From JAGVSZ01 sp035456405 (lineage in GTDB: Bacteria > Pseudomonadota > Gammaproteobacteria > Burkholderiales > SG8-39), in the NCBI GenBank assembly GCA_035456405.1, contig DATIDG010000049.1:1-64000 (forward strand): a stretch of 64,000 bases of DNA, read 5' to 3'. The translations under genes and the position numbers were made by a program. Positions 34,098 to 42,946 of this stretch are shown here, in pieces. Each line of letters starts with the position of its first letter. Position 1 is the stretch's first letter. Under the pieces are notes generated by a model. The model did no database searches. It was not told the origin of the DNA and saw only the letters and a list, made by a program, of their open reading frames with translations.

Positions 34098-35153
34098 CTA
34101 CAGGATGCGGTTGAACCAGAGCAGCGAGAGGAACGCCGCGAGCAGCGCGAGCGCCGCTGCGCCGGCAGCGAAGAAGGCGGTGATCTCCATCTCCTTCTTC
34201 TCGAAGACGATTCGCGCGCTCAGCGCCTCGTAGGCCTTCTTAAGGTCGGTCGCACTGCCGGCGTAGAAGTACTCGCCGCGCGTTATGTTGGCGATGCCTT
34301 TCAGCGTGTCCTCGTCGAGGCGCGCGCGGAAGGACCAGCCCTCGAACCCGAGCACCTCGCCGTTGGGGGTACCGAATCCGACGGTGAACACGCGCACGCC
34401 GTGGTCGGCCGCCATCTTTGCCGCCTCAATGGAGTCGGGGCCGGCGGTGCGCTGGCCGTCGGTCAGCAGGATGATCGCGCCCGAGGCGTACGAGCCTGGC
34501 GGCACCGGCTTGAACTCCTTCTTCGCCGCCTTGTCCTCCGCCTTGCGCCCGCGGTCGAGCGGGATCGGCCGGGGCTCGTTCCGCCCGTAGATCAGGTCGC
34601 TCACGATGATGCCGGCGTCCGGGAGGAGCGTCGCGAGCGCGACGATGATGCCGCTGCCGATGGCTGTCCCGCGCTGCAGCTGGAAGCGGTCGATTGCCGC
34701 GGCGACGTCCTCGCGGTTATGGGTCGGCGCCTGCACGACCGCTGCAGTGCCCGCGAAGGACACCACGCCGACGCGCACCGTGCGCGGCAGCTCGGCCACG
34801 AACGTCTTCGCGGCGGCCTGCGCTGCGGCGAGGCGGTTCGGCTCGACGTCCTTGGCCCGCATGCTCCCCGACACGTCCATCGCCAGGATGAGCGTCTCCT
34901 GCTGCGACGGCAGCATCACGATCGCGGTGGGCCGCGCGATCGCCGCGATCATCAGGGCGAGCGCGCAAAGGAAGAGGAGTGGTGGAATGTGGCGCCGGAA
35001 CCGCGGCCCCGCGCCAAGCGCCTCCTTCACCATGTTCAGGCTCGCATACCTGACCGCGCTTCGCTTCCGCCGGCGCAGCAGCCAGACGTACACGGCGACG
35101 AGCACCGGCAACGCCAGCAGCAGCCAGAGCAACTCGGGCCACAGGAACTTCAT
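34098..35153 (-). CDS. VWA domain protein (BatA-like)
   Basis: The 351-residue protein has two N-terminal membrane helices (FLWPELLWLLLALPVLVAVY and PPLLFLCALALMIAAI), a von Willebrand factor A domain with MIDAS motif DVSGS (93-97) followed by a Thr and Asp later (LLTDGQRTAG), and a C-terminal helix. This is the BatA layout. It is the last gene of a MoxR-DUF58-VWA operon, whose members are thought to act as metal-dependent chaperones for periplasmic or membrane complexes. Its ATG overlaps the DUF58 stop (ATGA), so translation is coupled. The long upstream extension of this frame is only the shadow of DUF58. Confidence 0.9.
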   Translation of the reverse strand: MKFLWPELLWLLLALPVLVAVYVWLLRRRKRSAVRYASLNMVKEALGAGPRFRRHIPPLLFLCALALMIAAIARPTAIVMLPSQQETLILAMDVSGSMRAKDVEPNRLAAAQAAAKTFVAELPRTVRVGVVSFAGTAAVVQAPTHNREDVAAAIDRFQLQRGTAIGSGIIVALATLLPDAGIIVSDLIYGRNEPRPIPLDRGRKAEDKAAKKEFKPVPPGSYASGAIILLTDGQRTAGPDSIEAAKMAADHGVRVFTVGFGTPNGEVLGFEGWSFRARLDEDTLKGIANITRGEYFYAGSATDLKKAYEALSARIVFEKKEMEITAFFAAGAAALALLAAFLSLLWFNRIL

Positions 35154-36085
35154 GCAGCGTCGGTGAGGTGCTTCGGGAGGCTTCCGCCCCCTGCGAGCTG
35201 GCTGCGTCGGCGGCGCAGGTCGGCGAAGCGGAGGATCGCATCGACGATGTCGTCGTCGGTGGAGAGCTCGAGGGCGTCGACGCCCGCGTCGCGGAACGCC
35301 GCCCGCAGGGTCCGCTCCCGCAGCTCGGCAGCGGCCGCGAACCGCTTCCGAAACCCCCGGTCGTGGGTGTCGACGAAGAGCTGCTCGCCGGTCTCGGCGT
35401 CCTGGATGACCAGCAGCCCGAGATCCGGCAGCTCCATCTCCAGCGGGTCGTAGAGCCGCACCGCCACGACCTCGTGCCGCTGCGCTAGGTGGGCGAGCGG
35501 CTCCGCCCAGCCCGGCGTGCTGATGAAGTCGGACACCACGAACACGATCGAACGGCGCGGCATAGCCTGGAACGCGGCCTGCATGAAGTCGCGGAGGTTC
35601 GTCTCCCTCGACTGCGTGCGCGCAGGCCGTGTCAGCATCTGGTGCAGGAGGTGCAGCACGTGCCGCCGCCCAGCGCGCGCCGGGATCACGGTGTCGACGC
35701 TGTCGCCGTAGAACAGCGCGCCGACGCGGTTGCCGTACCGGCCGAGGAGCCGCGCGAGCACGGTGACGAACTCGGCCGACACCGTCCGCTTCTTCTCCTG
35801 CGAGCCGAACTCCACCGACGGGCTGAGGTCGAGCAGGAACCAGCCGGTGACCTCGCGGTCTTCGTTGTACTCGCGGACGTACGGCGTCTGGAGGCGCGCG
35901 GTGACGTTCCAGTCGATGTGGCGAACGTCGTCCTGGTACTGGTACTCGCGGATGTCGGCGAGGTCCAGCCCAAAGCCGCGGAAGAGCGTCCGATAGTTCC
36001 CGTGCACCGCCCCGTCCAGGCGGCGGATGACGGTCCACTCGAGGCGGCGGAGAACCTGCTCAGGATCCCGCTGCAACCCGGACAT
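35150..36085 (-). CDS. DUF58 domain protein
   Basis: The 311-residue soluble protein contains the DUF58 core, with DIREYQYQDDVRHIDWNVTA being the most conserved segment of the family, and a MIDAS-like VWA fold after it (LLDLSPSVEFGS, where DxSxS is altered to DLSPS). No membrane helix is predicted. It lies between the MoxR ATPase gene (26-nt overlap) and the VWA gene (4-nt overlap). DUF58 proteins are MoxR partners, probably client-binding adaptors. Confidence 0.9.
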   Translation of the reverse strand: MSGLQRDPEQVLRRLEWTVIRRLDGAVHGNYRTLFRGFGLDLADIREYQYQDDVRHIDWNVTARLQTPYVREYNEDREVTGWFLLDLSPSVEFGSQEKKRTVSAEFVTVLARLLGRYGNRVGALFYGDSVDTVIPARAGRRHVLHLLHQMLTRPARTQSRETNLRDFMQAAFQAMPRRSIVFVVSDFISTPGWAEPLAHLAQRHEVVAVRLYDPLEMELPDLGLLVIQDAETGEQLFVDTHDRGFRKRFAAAAELRERTLRAAFRDAGVDALELSTDDDIVDAILRFADLRRRRSQLAGGGSLPKHLTDAA

Positions 36086-37082
36086 GGGTCTCCATCGGCT
36101 TCTCGGGCGCCGGGATCTTCTGCATGACCTGGCGGATGAGGTCGTCGGCCGTCTTGCCCTCGGAGAGCGCCTGGTAGGTGAGCACGAGGCGGTGGCGGAA
36201 GACATCGGCAACAAGGTCGGTCACGTCCTCGGGGAGCACGTAAGTGCGGCCGCGCAGGTACGCCAGCGCCTTCGCGCCCTCGATCAGGTGGATCGGCGCG
36301 CGCGGGCTCGCGCCGAAGGACAGGTACTTCGACAGGCCGGCGAGGCCGTAGCGGTCCGGAAAACGCGTCGCGGCCGCAAGCCGCACCGCGTGCTGCATGA
36401 GCGCGGGGTCGACGTAGCTCCTGCGGCAGTCGCGCTGCAGCGCGCTCAGCTGGTCGGTCGTCGCGACGGCGGCGACGTCGGGCTCGGCGACGCCGGTGAC
36501 CCGGTCGACGATGACGAACTCCTCCTCCTCGCTGGGGTAGCCGACCAGCACCTTCATCATGAACCGGTCCACCTGCGCCTCGGGCAGGGGGTAGGTGCCC
36601 TCGGTCTCGATCGGGTTCTGGGTCGCCATCGCCAGGAACGGCGCCGGCACCTTGTGCGTCTGGCCGGCGATCGTGACCTGGTACTCCTGCATCACCTCGA
36701 GCAGCGCGCTCTGCACCTTGGCCGGCGCGCGGTTGATCTCGTCGGCGAGGAGGAGGTTGGTGAACACCGGCCCGAGCGACGTTGCGAAGTCGCCGGTCTT
36801 CTGGTTGTAGATCCGCGTGCCGACCAGGTCGGCTGGAACGAGGTCGGGCGTGAACTGGATGCGCTTGAACGTACCGCGGATCGTGCGGGCGAGCGTCTTC
36901 ACCGTCAGCGTCTTGGCGAGGCCCGGCACGCCCTCCACGAGCAGGTGCCCTTGCGCCAGGATCGCGACGAGCACGCGCTCGAGGAAGTGATCCTGGCCGA
37001 CGACGACCTTCTTCACTTCGTAGAGGATGCGCTCCATGAGCGCGGCCATCTCCGCGCGGCCGGGGTCCTTAGTCTGCTCCAT
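36060..37082 (-). CDS. MoxR family AAA+ ATPase
   Basis: The 340-residue ATPase has Walker A GVPGLAKT (51-58), Walker B LLLADEINRAP, sensor 1 ATQNP and a C-terminal lid (SFGASPRAPIHLIEGAKALA with a sensor-2 Arg). MoxR enzymes remodel or mature protein complexes together with VWA proteins encoded beside them, as here. The ATG at 37082 is preferred over a GTG further upstream. The 3' end overlaps DUF58 by 26 nt. Between this gene and the upstream protease gene is a hairpin-bearing spacer that may attenuate or separate the two. Confidence 0.92.
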   Translation of the reverse strand: MEQTKDPGRAEMAALMERILYEVKKVVVGQDHFLERVLVAILAQGHLLVEGVPGLAKTLTVKTLARTIRGTFKRIQFTPDLVPADLVGTRIYNQKTGDFATSLGPVFTNLLLADEINRAPAKVQSALLEVMQEYQVTIAGQTHKVPAPFLAMATQNPIETEGTYPLPEAQVDRFMMKVLVGYPSEEEEFVIVDRVTGVAEPDVAAVATTDQLSALQRDCRRSYVDPALMQHAVRLAAATRFPDRYGLAGLSKYLSFGASPRAPIHLIEGAKALAYLRGRTYVLPEDVTDLVADVFRHRLVLTYQALSEGKTADDLIRQVMQKIPAPEKPMETHVRVAAGS

Positions 37083-37100
37083 GTCTATCGCTGCTCCGTT

Positions 37101-37156
37101 GGGGGATATACAAGGGGCGAAGCCCCTTGATTGACAATGGGGGACATACAAGAGGC
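37101..37156 (-). repeat. Hairpin and direct repeat upstream of moxR
   Basis: CAAGGGGC (37111-37118), loop GAA and GCCCCTTG (37122-37129) form a perfect hairpin. It lies inside two near-identical direct repeats, GGGGGATATACAAGGGGC (37101-37118) and GGGGGACATACAAGAGGC (37139-37156; 16 of 18). The second repeat can also fold with the CCCCC that follows. It may be a transcription terminator or attenuator after the protease gene, or a mobile intergenic repeat. Confidence 0.5.
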
Positions 37157-37218
37157 TCCCCCTTGTTCGTACGAATGGCTCTCCTTCGAGGACGTGGTGG
37201 CGTCATTCTCGGGAGAAC

Positions 37219-38139
37219 CTAGAAAGGATGCATGCCTACTGCGCCGGCGGCGTTCTCGATCGGCACCGCGAATCCGATGCCGATGAAGACGCGCTGCTCC
37301 GACGGGTTGAGGATCGCGGTGACGATGCCCACCACCTCGCCGTCCATGGTCACGAGCGGCCCGCCCGAGCTGCCCGGGTTCGCCGCCGCGTCGAACTGGA
37401 TGAGGTTCGTCAGCACGCGCTTGCCTTCGGGCGAGCGGAACTCTCGCTTCAGGCCGGACACGACGCCCGCGGAGACCGACGGCCCGATCCCGAACGGGAA
37501 TCCCACGGCGACGACTCGGTCGCCGGGCATGAGGTCCGCGGTGGAGCGCATCGTCGCCGCAACGAGGTCGTCGGGCAGCGTCTTCGCCTGCAGCACCGCC
37601 AGGTCGTGCTCCGGGTGCAGGCCGACGATCGAGGCCTCGGATTCGAGCCCGTCGAAGAACGTCACCGTCACGCGCTTCGCGCCGGCGACCACGTGGAGAT
37701 TGGTGAGGATGATGCCCTTGTCGACGATGACCACGCCGCTGCCGGTGCCGACCTCCGTCTCGCCGCCCGAGATCTCGTCCTGGTCTATGCCGCGCACGCG
37801 CACGACCGAGGGCTGGATCACCTGGTAGGCCTTCGCGGCGGGCGAGGGCAGGGGCTTCGTCTCCAGCGTGTGCAGGACTGCGGCGTCGATCTCCTTCTGG
37901 GTCAGCGACTGGACCGCCGGCGGCCGCGCGCCGTAAGCGATCACCAGGAGCGCGGCGACCAGCCCGCCGCCGAGGACGAGCAGCAATCGCTCATTGCGTG
38001 CGAAGAGACGCCGCCACCCCGCGCGCGGCGCGGGGCTCGCGACCGGAGCAGGAACGCTGACGGCGGGCTCTTCCTTGCGCTCGGTCGCATCCGGCGGCCG
38101 CGACCTTGCGGAACTGCTGTAGAGCGTCGACTTTTTCAT
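37219..38139 (-). CDS. Membrane-anchored trypsin-like serine protease (S1C)
   Basis: The 306-residue protein has a cytoplasmic Pro-rich N-terminus, one transmembrane helix (about 52-70, LLLVLGGGLVAALLVIAYG) and a DegP/HtrA-like protease domain. His149 (LTNLHVV), Asp179 (HDLAVL) and Ser258 (NPGSSGGPL) form the triad. No PDZ domain follows, so it is a minimal S1C protease. It is probably a periplasmic envelope-quality protease tethered to the inner membrane. It is separated by 136 nt with a hairpin from the MoxR operon downstream on the same strand. Confidence 0.88.
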   Translation of the reverse strand: MKKSTLYSSSARSRPPDATERKEEPAVSVPAPVASPAPRAGWRRLFARNERLLLVLGGGLVAALLVIAYGARPPAVQSLTQKEIDAAVLHTLETKPLPSPAAKAYQVIQPSVVRVRGIDQDEISGGETEVGTGSGVVIVDKGIILTNLHVVAGAKRVTVTFFDGLESEASIVGLHPEHDLAVLQAKTLPDDLVAATMRSTADLMPGDRVVAVGFPFGIGPSVSAGVVSGLKREFRSPEGKRVLTNLIQFDAAANPGSSGGPLVTMDGEVVGIVTAILNPSEQRVFIGIGFAVPIENAAGAVGMHPF

Positions 38140-38174
38140 TGCGTGAACGGTAACACGGCGCGCGGCCGGATGGG

Positions 38175-39101
38175 TCAGGCGGCGCGCGCCTCATCCGTTT
38201 CCGGCAGTGGGGTCATGGGCAGATCGAGCCCCCGGATCGCCTCCGCGAGCTTGCGCACCGCGGCAGGGCGTGCGAATCCCGTGCGCCAGGCGAGAGCGAC
38301 GCGCCGCTTCGGGTGCGGCGCGGCAAACTCGATCGACTTCACGAGCGGCGTCGCGTAGCGCGCCGTGAGCGCAGTGGCCGGCAGCACCGTGATCCCGAGC
38401 CCCGAGGCGACCATGCTGCGCAGGGTCTCGAGAGAGTTGCCCTGCCGGCCGGGCGGCGGCGGCCGGGAGAACTCGTGGCAGCTCTCCAGGACCTGGTCGC
38501 GCAGGCAGTGGCCCGCCGGCAGGAGCAGCAGCTCGTCGGTGTCCAGCTTGTCGACCGCCACCGCCTTTTTCCGGGTCAGTTTGTGGCGGGCGGGCGCGAC
38601 CACGCGGAACTCCTCGTCGTAGAGCGGCAGCACCTCGATACCCGGCGCCTCGTAGGGCAGGGCGAGAATCGCGACGTCGAGCTCGCCCGCCTTGAGCATC
38701 CGGTCGAGGTTCGCGGTCATGTTCTCCTCGATGTCGAGCGGCATCTCGGGCGCGAGCCGGCGCAGCGCGACCACCAGGTCGGGCAGCACGTAGGGCGCGA
38801 TGGTGTGGATCACGCCGAGCCGCAGCACGCCCTTCAGCTGATTCTTGCCCTGCTTGGCCACCGTCTTGACGCGGGCTGCCTCCTCCAGAGTGCGGCGCGC
38901 CTGCGCCACGACTTCCGCGCCGATCTCGGTGACGAGCACGCCGTGCTTGCCGCGCTCGAACAGGCGGACGCCCAGCTCTTCCTCCACTTTCCGGACCGCC
39001 GCGGAGAGGCTCGGCTGACTGACGAAGCAGCGCGCGGCGGCGCGGCCGAAGTGTCGCTCGTCGGCGACGGCGACCACGTAGCGCAGCTCGGTCAGGGTCA
39101 T
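38175..39101 (-). CDS. oxyR: OxyR hydrogen peroxide sensor (LysR family)
   Basis: The 308-residue LysR-type regulator has the N-terminal helix-turn-helix (LRYVVAVADERHFGRAAARC, FVSQPSLSAAVRKVEEELGV) and a peroxide-sensing effector domain with GHCLRDQVLESC, placing Cys199 and Cys208 at exactly the E. coli OxyR positions. Oxidation forms a disulfide that switches DNA contacts. The ATG at 39101 follows the family start (MTLTELRYV). It is divergent from a peroxiredoxin-glutaredoxin fusion, and the spacer carries an OxyR-type operator, so the regulator and its likely target are encoded together. Confidence 0.93.
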   Translation of the reverse strand: MTLTELRYVVAVADERHFGRAAARCFVSQPSLSAAVRKVEEELGVRLFERGKHGVLVTEIGAEVVAQARRTLEEAARVKTVAKQGKNQLKGVLRLGVIHTIAPYVLPDLVVALRRLAPEMPLDIEENMTANLDRMLKAGELDVAILALPYEAPGIEVLPLYDEEFRVVAPARHKLTRKKAVAVDKLDTDELLLLPAGHCLRDQVLESCHEFSRPPPPGRQGNSLETLRSMVASGLGITVLPATALTARYATPLVKSIEFAAPHPKRRVALAWRTGFARPAAVRKLAEAIRGLDLPMTPLPETDEARAA

Positions 39102-39152
39102 GTTGGGTAATGTTGAAGATCGGTTTTCCCGGCTCCCGGACTCTCGTGGCCG

Positions 39153-39189
39153 ATAGACTGAGCCTATCGGGCGGATACTAACGAAGTAT
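39153..39189. promoter_or_regulatory. OxyR binding site
   Basis: Four elements ATAG (39153), CTAT (39164), ATAC (39175) and GTAT (39186) are each separated by exactly seven bases, the spacing of the classical OxyR consensus ATAG-N7-CTAT-N7-ATAG-N7-CTAT. The first half is perfect; each element of the second differs at one base in a symmetrical way. It lies 52 nt upstream of oxyR and 66 nt upstream of the divergent peroxidase ATG. Confidence 0.8.
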
Positions 39190-39254
39190 TGGCCGGAGCG
39201 CGATCCGGCCCGTAGAGTGCCCCCATCGTCAATACGCCAATGAGGCAATCAGCA

Positions 39255-39992
39255 ATGCTCGAGAACCGCGAAGGCCAGAAAGTTCCGCAGGTCACGTTCC
39301 GCACCCGCGTCGGCGGCGAGTGGAAGAACGTTACGACCGACGACATCTTCAAGGGCAGGACCGTCGTGGTCTTCTCGCTGCCCGGGGCGTTCACGCCCAC
39401 CTGCTCGTCGACGCACCTGCCGCGCTACAACGAGCTCGCGCCGGCGTTCCGCGCCAACGGCGTCGATTCGATCGTGTGCGTCTCGGTGAACGACGCGTTC
39501 GTCATGAACGAGTGGGCGAAGGACCAGGAATCCGGCAACGTCGTCCTGCTGCCGGACGGCAACGGCGAGTTCACCCACGGCATGGGCATGCTCGTGGACA
39601 AGGCCGACCTCGGCTTCGGCAAGCGCTCGTGGCGCTACTCGATGCTCGTCAGGGACGGCGTCATCGCCAAGATGTTCATCGAGCCGCAGAAGCCCGGCGA
39701 CCCGTTCGAGGTCTCCGACGCCGATACCATGCTCGCCTACATCAACCCCAAGGCGAAGAAGCCCGACCAGGTGGCGATCCTGACGCGCGAAGGCTGCAGC
39801 TTTTGCGCGAAGGCCAAGGCGCTGCTCGCCGAGCGCGGCTACGACTACGTGGAAGTCCCGCTCGACCACCAGATCCGCAGCCGGATCGTCGGCGCGATCA
39901 CCGGTGCCCAGACCGTGCCGCAGGTGTTCATCAACGGCGAGCGCATCGGCGGCTGGGAAGAGCTGGAGCGCTGGGCGAAGAAGGCGGCTTAG
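39255..39992 (+). CDS. Peroxiredoxin-glutaredoxin hybrid (Prx5 type)
   Basis: The 245-residue protein joins an N-terminal Prx5 domain (peroxidatic Cys50 in PGAFTPTC) to a C-terminal glutaredoxin (CSFC, Cys181 and Cys184; TVPQVFINGERIGG binds glutathione). The fusion reduces hydrogen peroxide with glutathione as electron source in one polypeptide. The ATG at 39255 has GAGG 9 nt upstream and gives the usual start MLENREGQKVP; an ATG at 39240 is possible but lacks this. It is divergent from oxyR and shares its operator, so peroxide induction is expected. Confidence 0.93.
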   Translation: MLENREGQKVPQVTFRTRVGGEWKNVTTDDIFKGRTVVVFSLPGAFTPTCSSTHLPRYNELAPAFRANGVDSIVCVSVNDAFVMNEWAKDQESGNVVLLPDGNGEFTHGMGMLVDKADLGFGKRSWRYSMLVRDGVIAKMFIEPQKPGDPFEVSDADTMLAYINPKAKKPDQVAILTREGCSFCAKAKALLAERGYDYVEVPLDHQIRSRIVGAITGAQTVPQVFINGERIGGWEELERWAKKAA

Positions 39993-40004
39993 CGCCGACG
40001 CGAG

Positions 40005-41153
40005 TCAGGTACGGAACCCGAGGCCGAGCGACGCGAGTCGCCCGCCCTCGGCGTCTGAGAATCCCCAGTCGGCCAGCGCGTCCCGCCCGAGCGCGCCGCG
40101 CTCGGGGGCCGCGCGCCTGACCCCGCCCGGCGTGCGCGAGAAGCGCGGCGCGGGCGCGGGCTGCGTCACTCCGCCCACCGTGACGAATCCCATCCGTGCG
40201 ACGTTGTGCGGGTGCGCCCGCGCCTCCGAGAACGTGAGCACCGGCGCGAAGCACGCGTCCGATCCTTCGAAGACCTTGCACCACTCGTCGCGCGTCCGCA
40301 ACCGGAATGCCGCAGCGAAGCGCTGGCGCAGTTCCGGCCAGCCGGCCCGGTCGTGCTGCGCGGGCAATGGTTCCTCGTCGAGCCCCAGCCGCGTAAGCAG
40401 CGCGGCGTAGAACTTCGGTTCGATGGCGCCGATCGCGACGAAGCGGCCGTCACGCGTCTCGTAGCAGTCGTACCAGGGCGCGCCGGAATCGAGCACGTTT
40501 TCGCCGCGCACCTCGCCCCAGCTCCGCGCCGCGAGCATGCCCCAGAACATCGTGGCTAGGAGCGATGCGCCCTCGATCATGGCGGCGTCGACGACTTGGC
40601 CCTTTCCGGAGCGCCGCGCTTCGAACAGCGCGCAGGCAATGCCGAAGGCGAGCAGCATTCCGCCGCCGCCGAAGTCGCCGACGAGGTTGAGCGGCGGCAC
40701 CGGCGCGCCGGCGGCCCGCCCGATCGCGTGCAGCACGCCCGCGAGCGCGATGTAGTTGATGTCGTGACCGGCGCGCGGCGCGAGCGGCCCGTCCTGGCCC
40801 CAGCCGGTCATCCGGCCGTAGACGAGCCTCGGGTTGCGCACGAGGAGCACGTCGGGTCCGAGGCCGAGCCGCTCCATCACGCCGGGGCGGAAGCCTTCGA
40901 TCAGCGCGTCGGCCTTCTCCGCGAGCGCAGCCGCTGCGGCGACGCCGCCGGGCGACTTGAGATCGAGCGTCACCGACCGCCGGCCGCGCAGCATCGTGTC
41001 GGACCACCGGTCGCGCTCGAAACCGAGCTGCGGATCGCTCGGCCGGTCGACGAGGAGCACGTCGGCCCCCATGTCCGCGAGCATCATCCCGCAGAACGGG
41101 CCCGGCCCGATCGCCTCGAGCTCGAGCACCTTCACACCGGCAAGGGGTCCCAT
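40005..41153 (-). CDS. CoA-transferase family III, alpha-methylacyl-CoA racemase type
   Basis: The 382-residue protein has the family III fold (MGPLAGVKVLELEAIGPGPF at the start) with GHDINYIALAGVL and NLVGDFGGGGM. These give His130 and Asp160, spaced as His126 and Asp156 of mycobacterial alpha-methylacyl-CoA racemase. The enzyme likely inverts the 2-methyl centre of branched acyl-CoA thioesters, allowing their beta-oxidation. It is convergent with the peroxiredoxin gene (13 nt apart) and has no co-directional close neighbour downstream. The GHDINY motif favours racemase over CoA transfer. Confidence 0.85.
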   Translation of the reverse strand: MGPLAGVKVLELEAIGPGPFCGMMLADMGADVLLVDRPSDPQLGFERDRWSDTMLRGRRSVTLDLKSPGGVAAAAALAEKADALIEGFRPGVMERLGLGPDVLLVRNPRLVYGRMTGWGQDGPLAPRAGHDINYIALAGVLHAIGRAAGAPVPPLNLVGDFGGGGMLLAFGIACALFEARRSGKGQVVDAAMIEGASLLATMFWGMLAARSWGEVRGENVLDSGAPWYDCYETRDGRFVAIGAIEPKFYAALLTRLGLDEEPLPAQHDRAGWPELRQRFAAAFRLRTRDEWCKVFEGSDACFAPVLTFSEARAHPHNVARMGFVTVGGVTQPAPAPRFSRTPGGVRRAAPERGALGRDALADWGFSDAEGGRLASLGLGFRT

Positions 41154-41199
41154 GCATGCGATGTTAGCGCGCGGCGCTTCGGTGGGTTAGGATTTCCGC

Positions 41200-42531
41200 A
41201 TGAAGATGCACGGGACGAAGGAGCTCCTCGACGCGGGGCTGCGCGCCCACAAGTCGGGGCGCCTGCACGAAGCAGCGCAGCTCTACGACCAGGTGCTCAC
41301 GTTCGACGCCGACAACGCCGGTGCGCTCGCGAGCCTCGGCATGCTGCTCGCCGAGATGAAGCAGTTCGAGCGCGCCGAGGCGCTGCTGCGTCGCGCGCTC
41401 GCGCGGACGCCCGATCGTGCAGACGCCTACGCGAACCTGGCCGGCGTGCTGCATGACGCGCACCGGTTCGCGGAGTCCATCGACTGCTGCGAGCGCGGGC
41501 TGCGGCTCGCGCCGGACCACAAGCGGCTGCTGAACACGCTCGCGTCGAGCCTTAGCGGCGCCGAGCGCTACGACGAAGCGCTCGCGCTCCTCGAGCGCAT
41601 CGCAACGGCGAATCCGGGCTACGCCAAGGCGAGCTACTTCATCGGCACGCTGCACGCGAAGCTCGGGCATTGCGACGCGGCGGTGCAGGCCTTCGAGCGC
41701 GCCGCGCGCATCGATTCGATCGACCTCGAAGTGTTCGTCTCCTGGGGCGAGTGCCTGATGATGCACGGCCGGGCCGCCGAGGCCCTAGGCCCGATCGACC
41801 GCGCGCTGCAGCTCAAGGTTTACGAAGTTCGCGCGCTCGCGCTGAAGACGCTTGCGCTCGCGGAGCTCGGGCGCCGCGACGAGGAGGCCTGGCTCTCCGA
41901 CCCGCACCACTTCGTGCACACCTTCCGGCTCGCCGACCTCGGCTATCGCGCCGAGGACATCGCGGCGCTGAATCGGGCGCTTGCCGACTTCGCGGCGAAC
42001 GAGCCGAGCATGCGTGAGGATCCGCCCGAGTACGCGACTTACAAGGGCTGGCACACGACCCGCAACCTGGCCGACTACCGCGACGAGGCGCCGTCGATCC
42101 TCAAGCAGTTCATCGGCTACGGCTTCGAGCAGCGGCTCAAGAGCCTGCCGAACGAAGACCCGCGTCACCCGTTCGTGCGCGGCGCGCCGCCGCGGTTTCA
42201 CCTCGATCTGTGGGCGGTGAAGATGACGAGCGGCGGCAAGATGCTGCCGCATATCCACGCCGACGGCTGGCTGAGCGGCGTGTACTACGTCGAGGTGCCC
42301 GCGGTCGTGCGCGATCCGGCGGCCGGTCAGGCGGGCTGGCTGCAGGTGGGCGGGTCGCGGCGCGACATCAGGCTGACGCGGGAGCCGATCACCCGCACGG
42401 TGCAGCCCGAGCCCGGGCTCCTGGTCACGTTCCCGTCGTACCTCTGGCACGACACGATCCCGCTGCCGGTCGAGAACGCCGAGCGGCGTCTCTGCCTCGC
42501 CTTCGACCTGCATCCGCGCAAGGCCGCCTGA
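41200..42531 (+). CDS. TPR protein with C-terminal 2OG-Fe(II) oxygenase domain
   Basis: The 443-residue protein has about five tetratricopeptide repeats (residues 10-215; for example LHEAAQLYDQVLTFDADNAG, FERAEALLRRALARTPDRAD) followed by a putative 2OG-Fe(II) oxygenase (about 260-440). HIHADGWLSGVYYVEVP (near 350) supplies the first His and Asp-like ligands, FPSYLWHDTIP (near 416) the second His, and ERRLCLAFDLHP the 2OG-binding Arg. The TPR part probably binds a protein or peptide, making post-translational hydroxylation the simplest idea. It is upstream of and collinear with the small protein gene at 42550 (19 nt gap). Confidence 0.82.
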   Translation: MKMHGTKELLDAGLRAHKSGRLHEAAQLYDQVLTFDADNAGALASLGMLLAEMKQFERAEALLRRALARTPDRADAYANLAGVLHDAHRFAESIDCCERGLRLAPDHKRLLNTLASSLSGAERYDEALALLERIATANPGYAKASYFIGTLHAKLGHCDAAVQAFERAARIDSIDLEVFVSWGECLMMHGRAAEALGPIDRALQLKVYEVRALALKTLALAELGRRDEEAWLSDPHHFVHTFRLADLGYRAEDIAALNRALADFAANEPSMREDPPEYATYKGWHTTRNLADYRDEAPSILKQFIGYGFEQRLKSLPNEDPRHPFVRGAPPRFHLDLWAVKMTSGGKMLPHIHADGWLSGVYYVEVPAVVRDPAAGQAGWLQVGGSRRDIRLTREPITRTVQPEPGLLVTFPSYLWHDTIPLPVENAERRLCLAFDLHPRKAA

Positions 42532-42549
42532 CCCACCGAGGAGCCCGCA

Positions 42550-42942
42550 ATGTTCGATCCGATTACGCTGCCGTTCGGTGCCAAGATGCTGTTCAACACC
42601 GTCAAGCTGAAGCCGGGCGTGAGCTTCGACGACGTGGAGATGGCGGTCGGCGACATGTGCAATGTCGTCAAGGAAACCTACGGCGGCGACAAGGGCGGCT
42701 TCATCGCGGGGCAGGTGTTCAAGTTCTCCGGCTTCGTCTCCGACGAGGGATCGCTTGCCGCCGTGCGGGCGGCCGACGACCACTACGCAATCGTCACCTA
42801 CTGGCGCTCGTTCGCGGAGCATGAGCGATCGCATGCCGACGAGATCTTCAACAACAAGTTTGCCGCGCTGGCCACGATGTGCTCCGACAGTAAGGAGCTC
42901 GGCTACGACATGCTCTGGCAGGGCGCGCCCGAGAGCGCGTGA
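42550..42942 (+). CDS. Small protein with possible dimeric alpha/beta-barrel fold
   Basis: The 130-residue protein (MFDPITLPFGAKMLFNTVKL...) has strands and two helices in the pattern of ABM/EthD-type dimeric barrels (NTVKLKPGVSFDDVEMAVGD, YAIVTYWRSFAEHERSHADE), including an aromatic/His-rich helix. No catalytic residue can be named. It starts 19 nt after the TPR-oxygenase gene with a GAGGAG ribosome site, and the hydrolase gene starts 5 nt after it, so the three form an operon. A role as a heme-degradation or monooxygenase-like helper is possible only by fold. Confidence 0.6.
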   Translation: MFDPITLPFGAKMLFNTVKLKPGVSFDDVEMAVGDMCNVVKETYGGDKGGFIAGQVFKFSGFVSDEGSLAAVRAADDHYAIVTYWRSFAEHERSHADEIFNNKFAALATMCSDSKELGYDMLWQGAPESA

Positions 42943-42946
42943 CGAC

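Noticed and set aside
34098..36038. A single 646-codon protein covering the VWA and DUF58 genes
   Set aside because: The upstream half is Arg/Pro-rich nonsense in the DUF58 region. True proteins start at 35153 and 36085 with overlapping ATGA.
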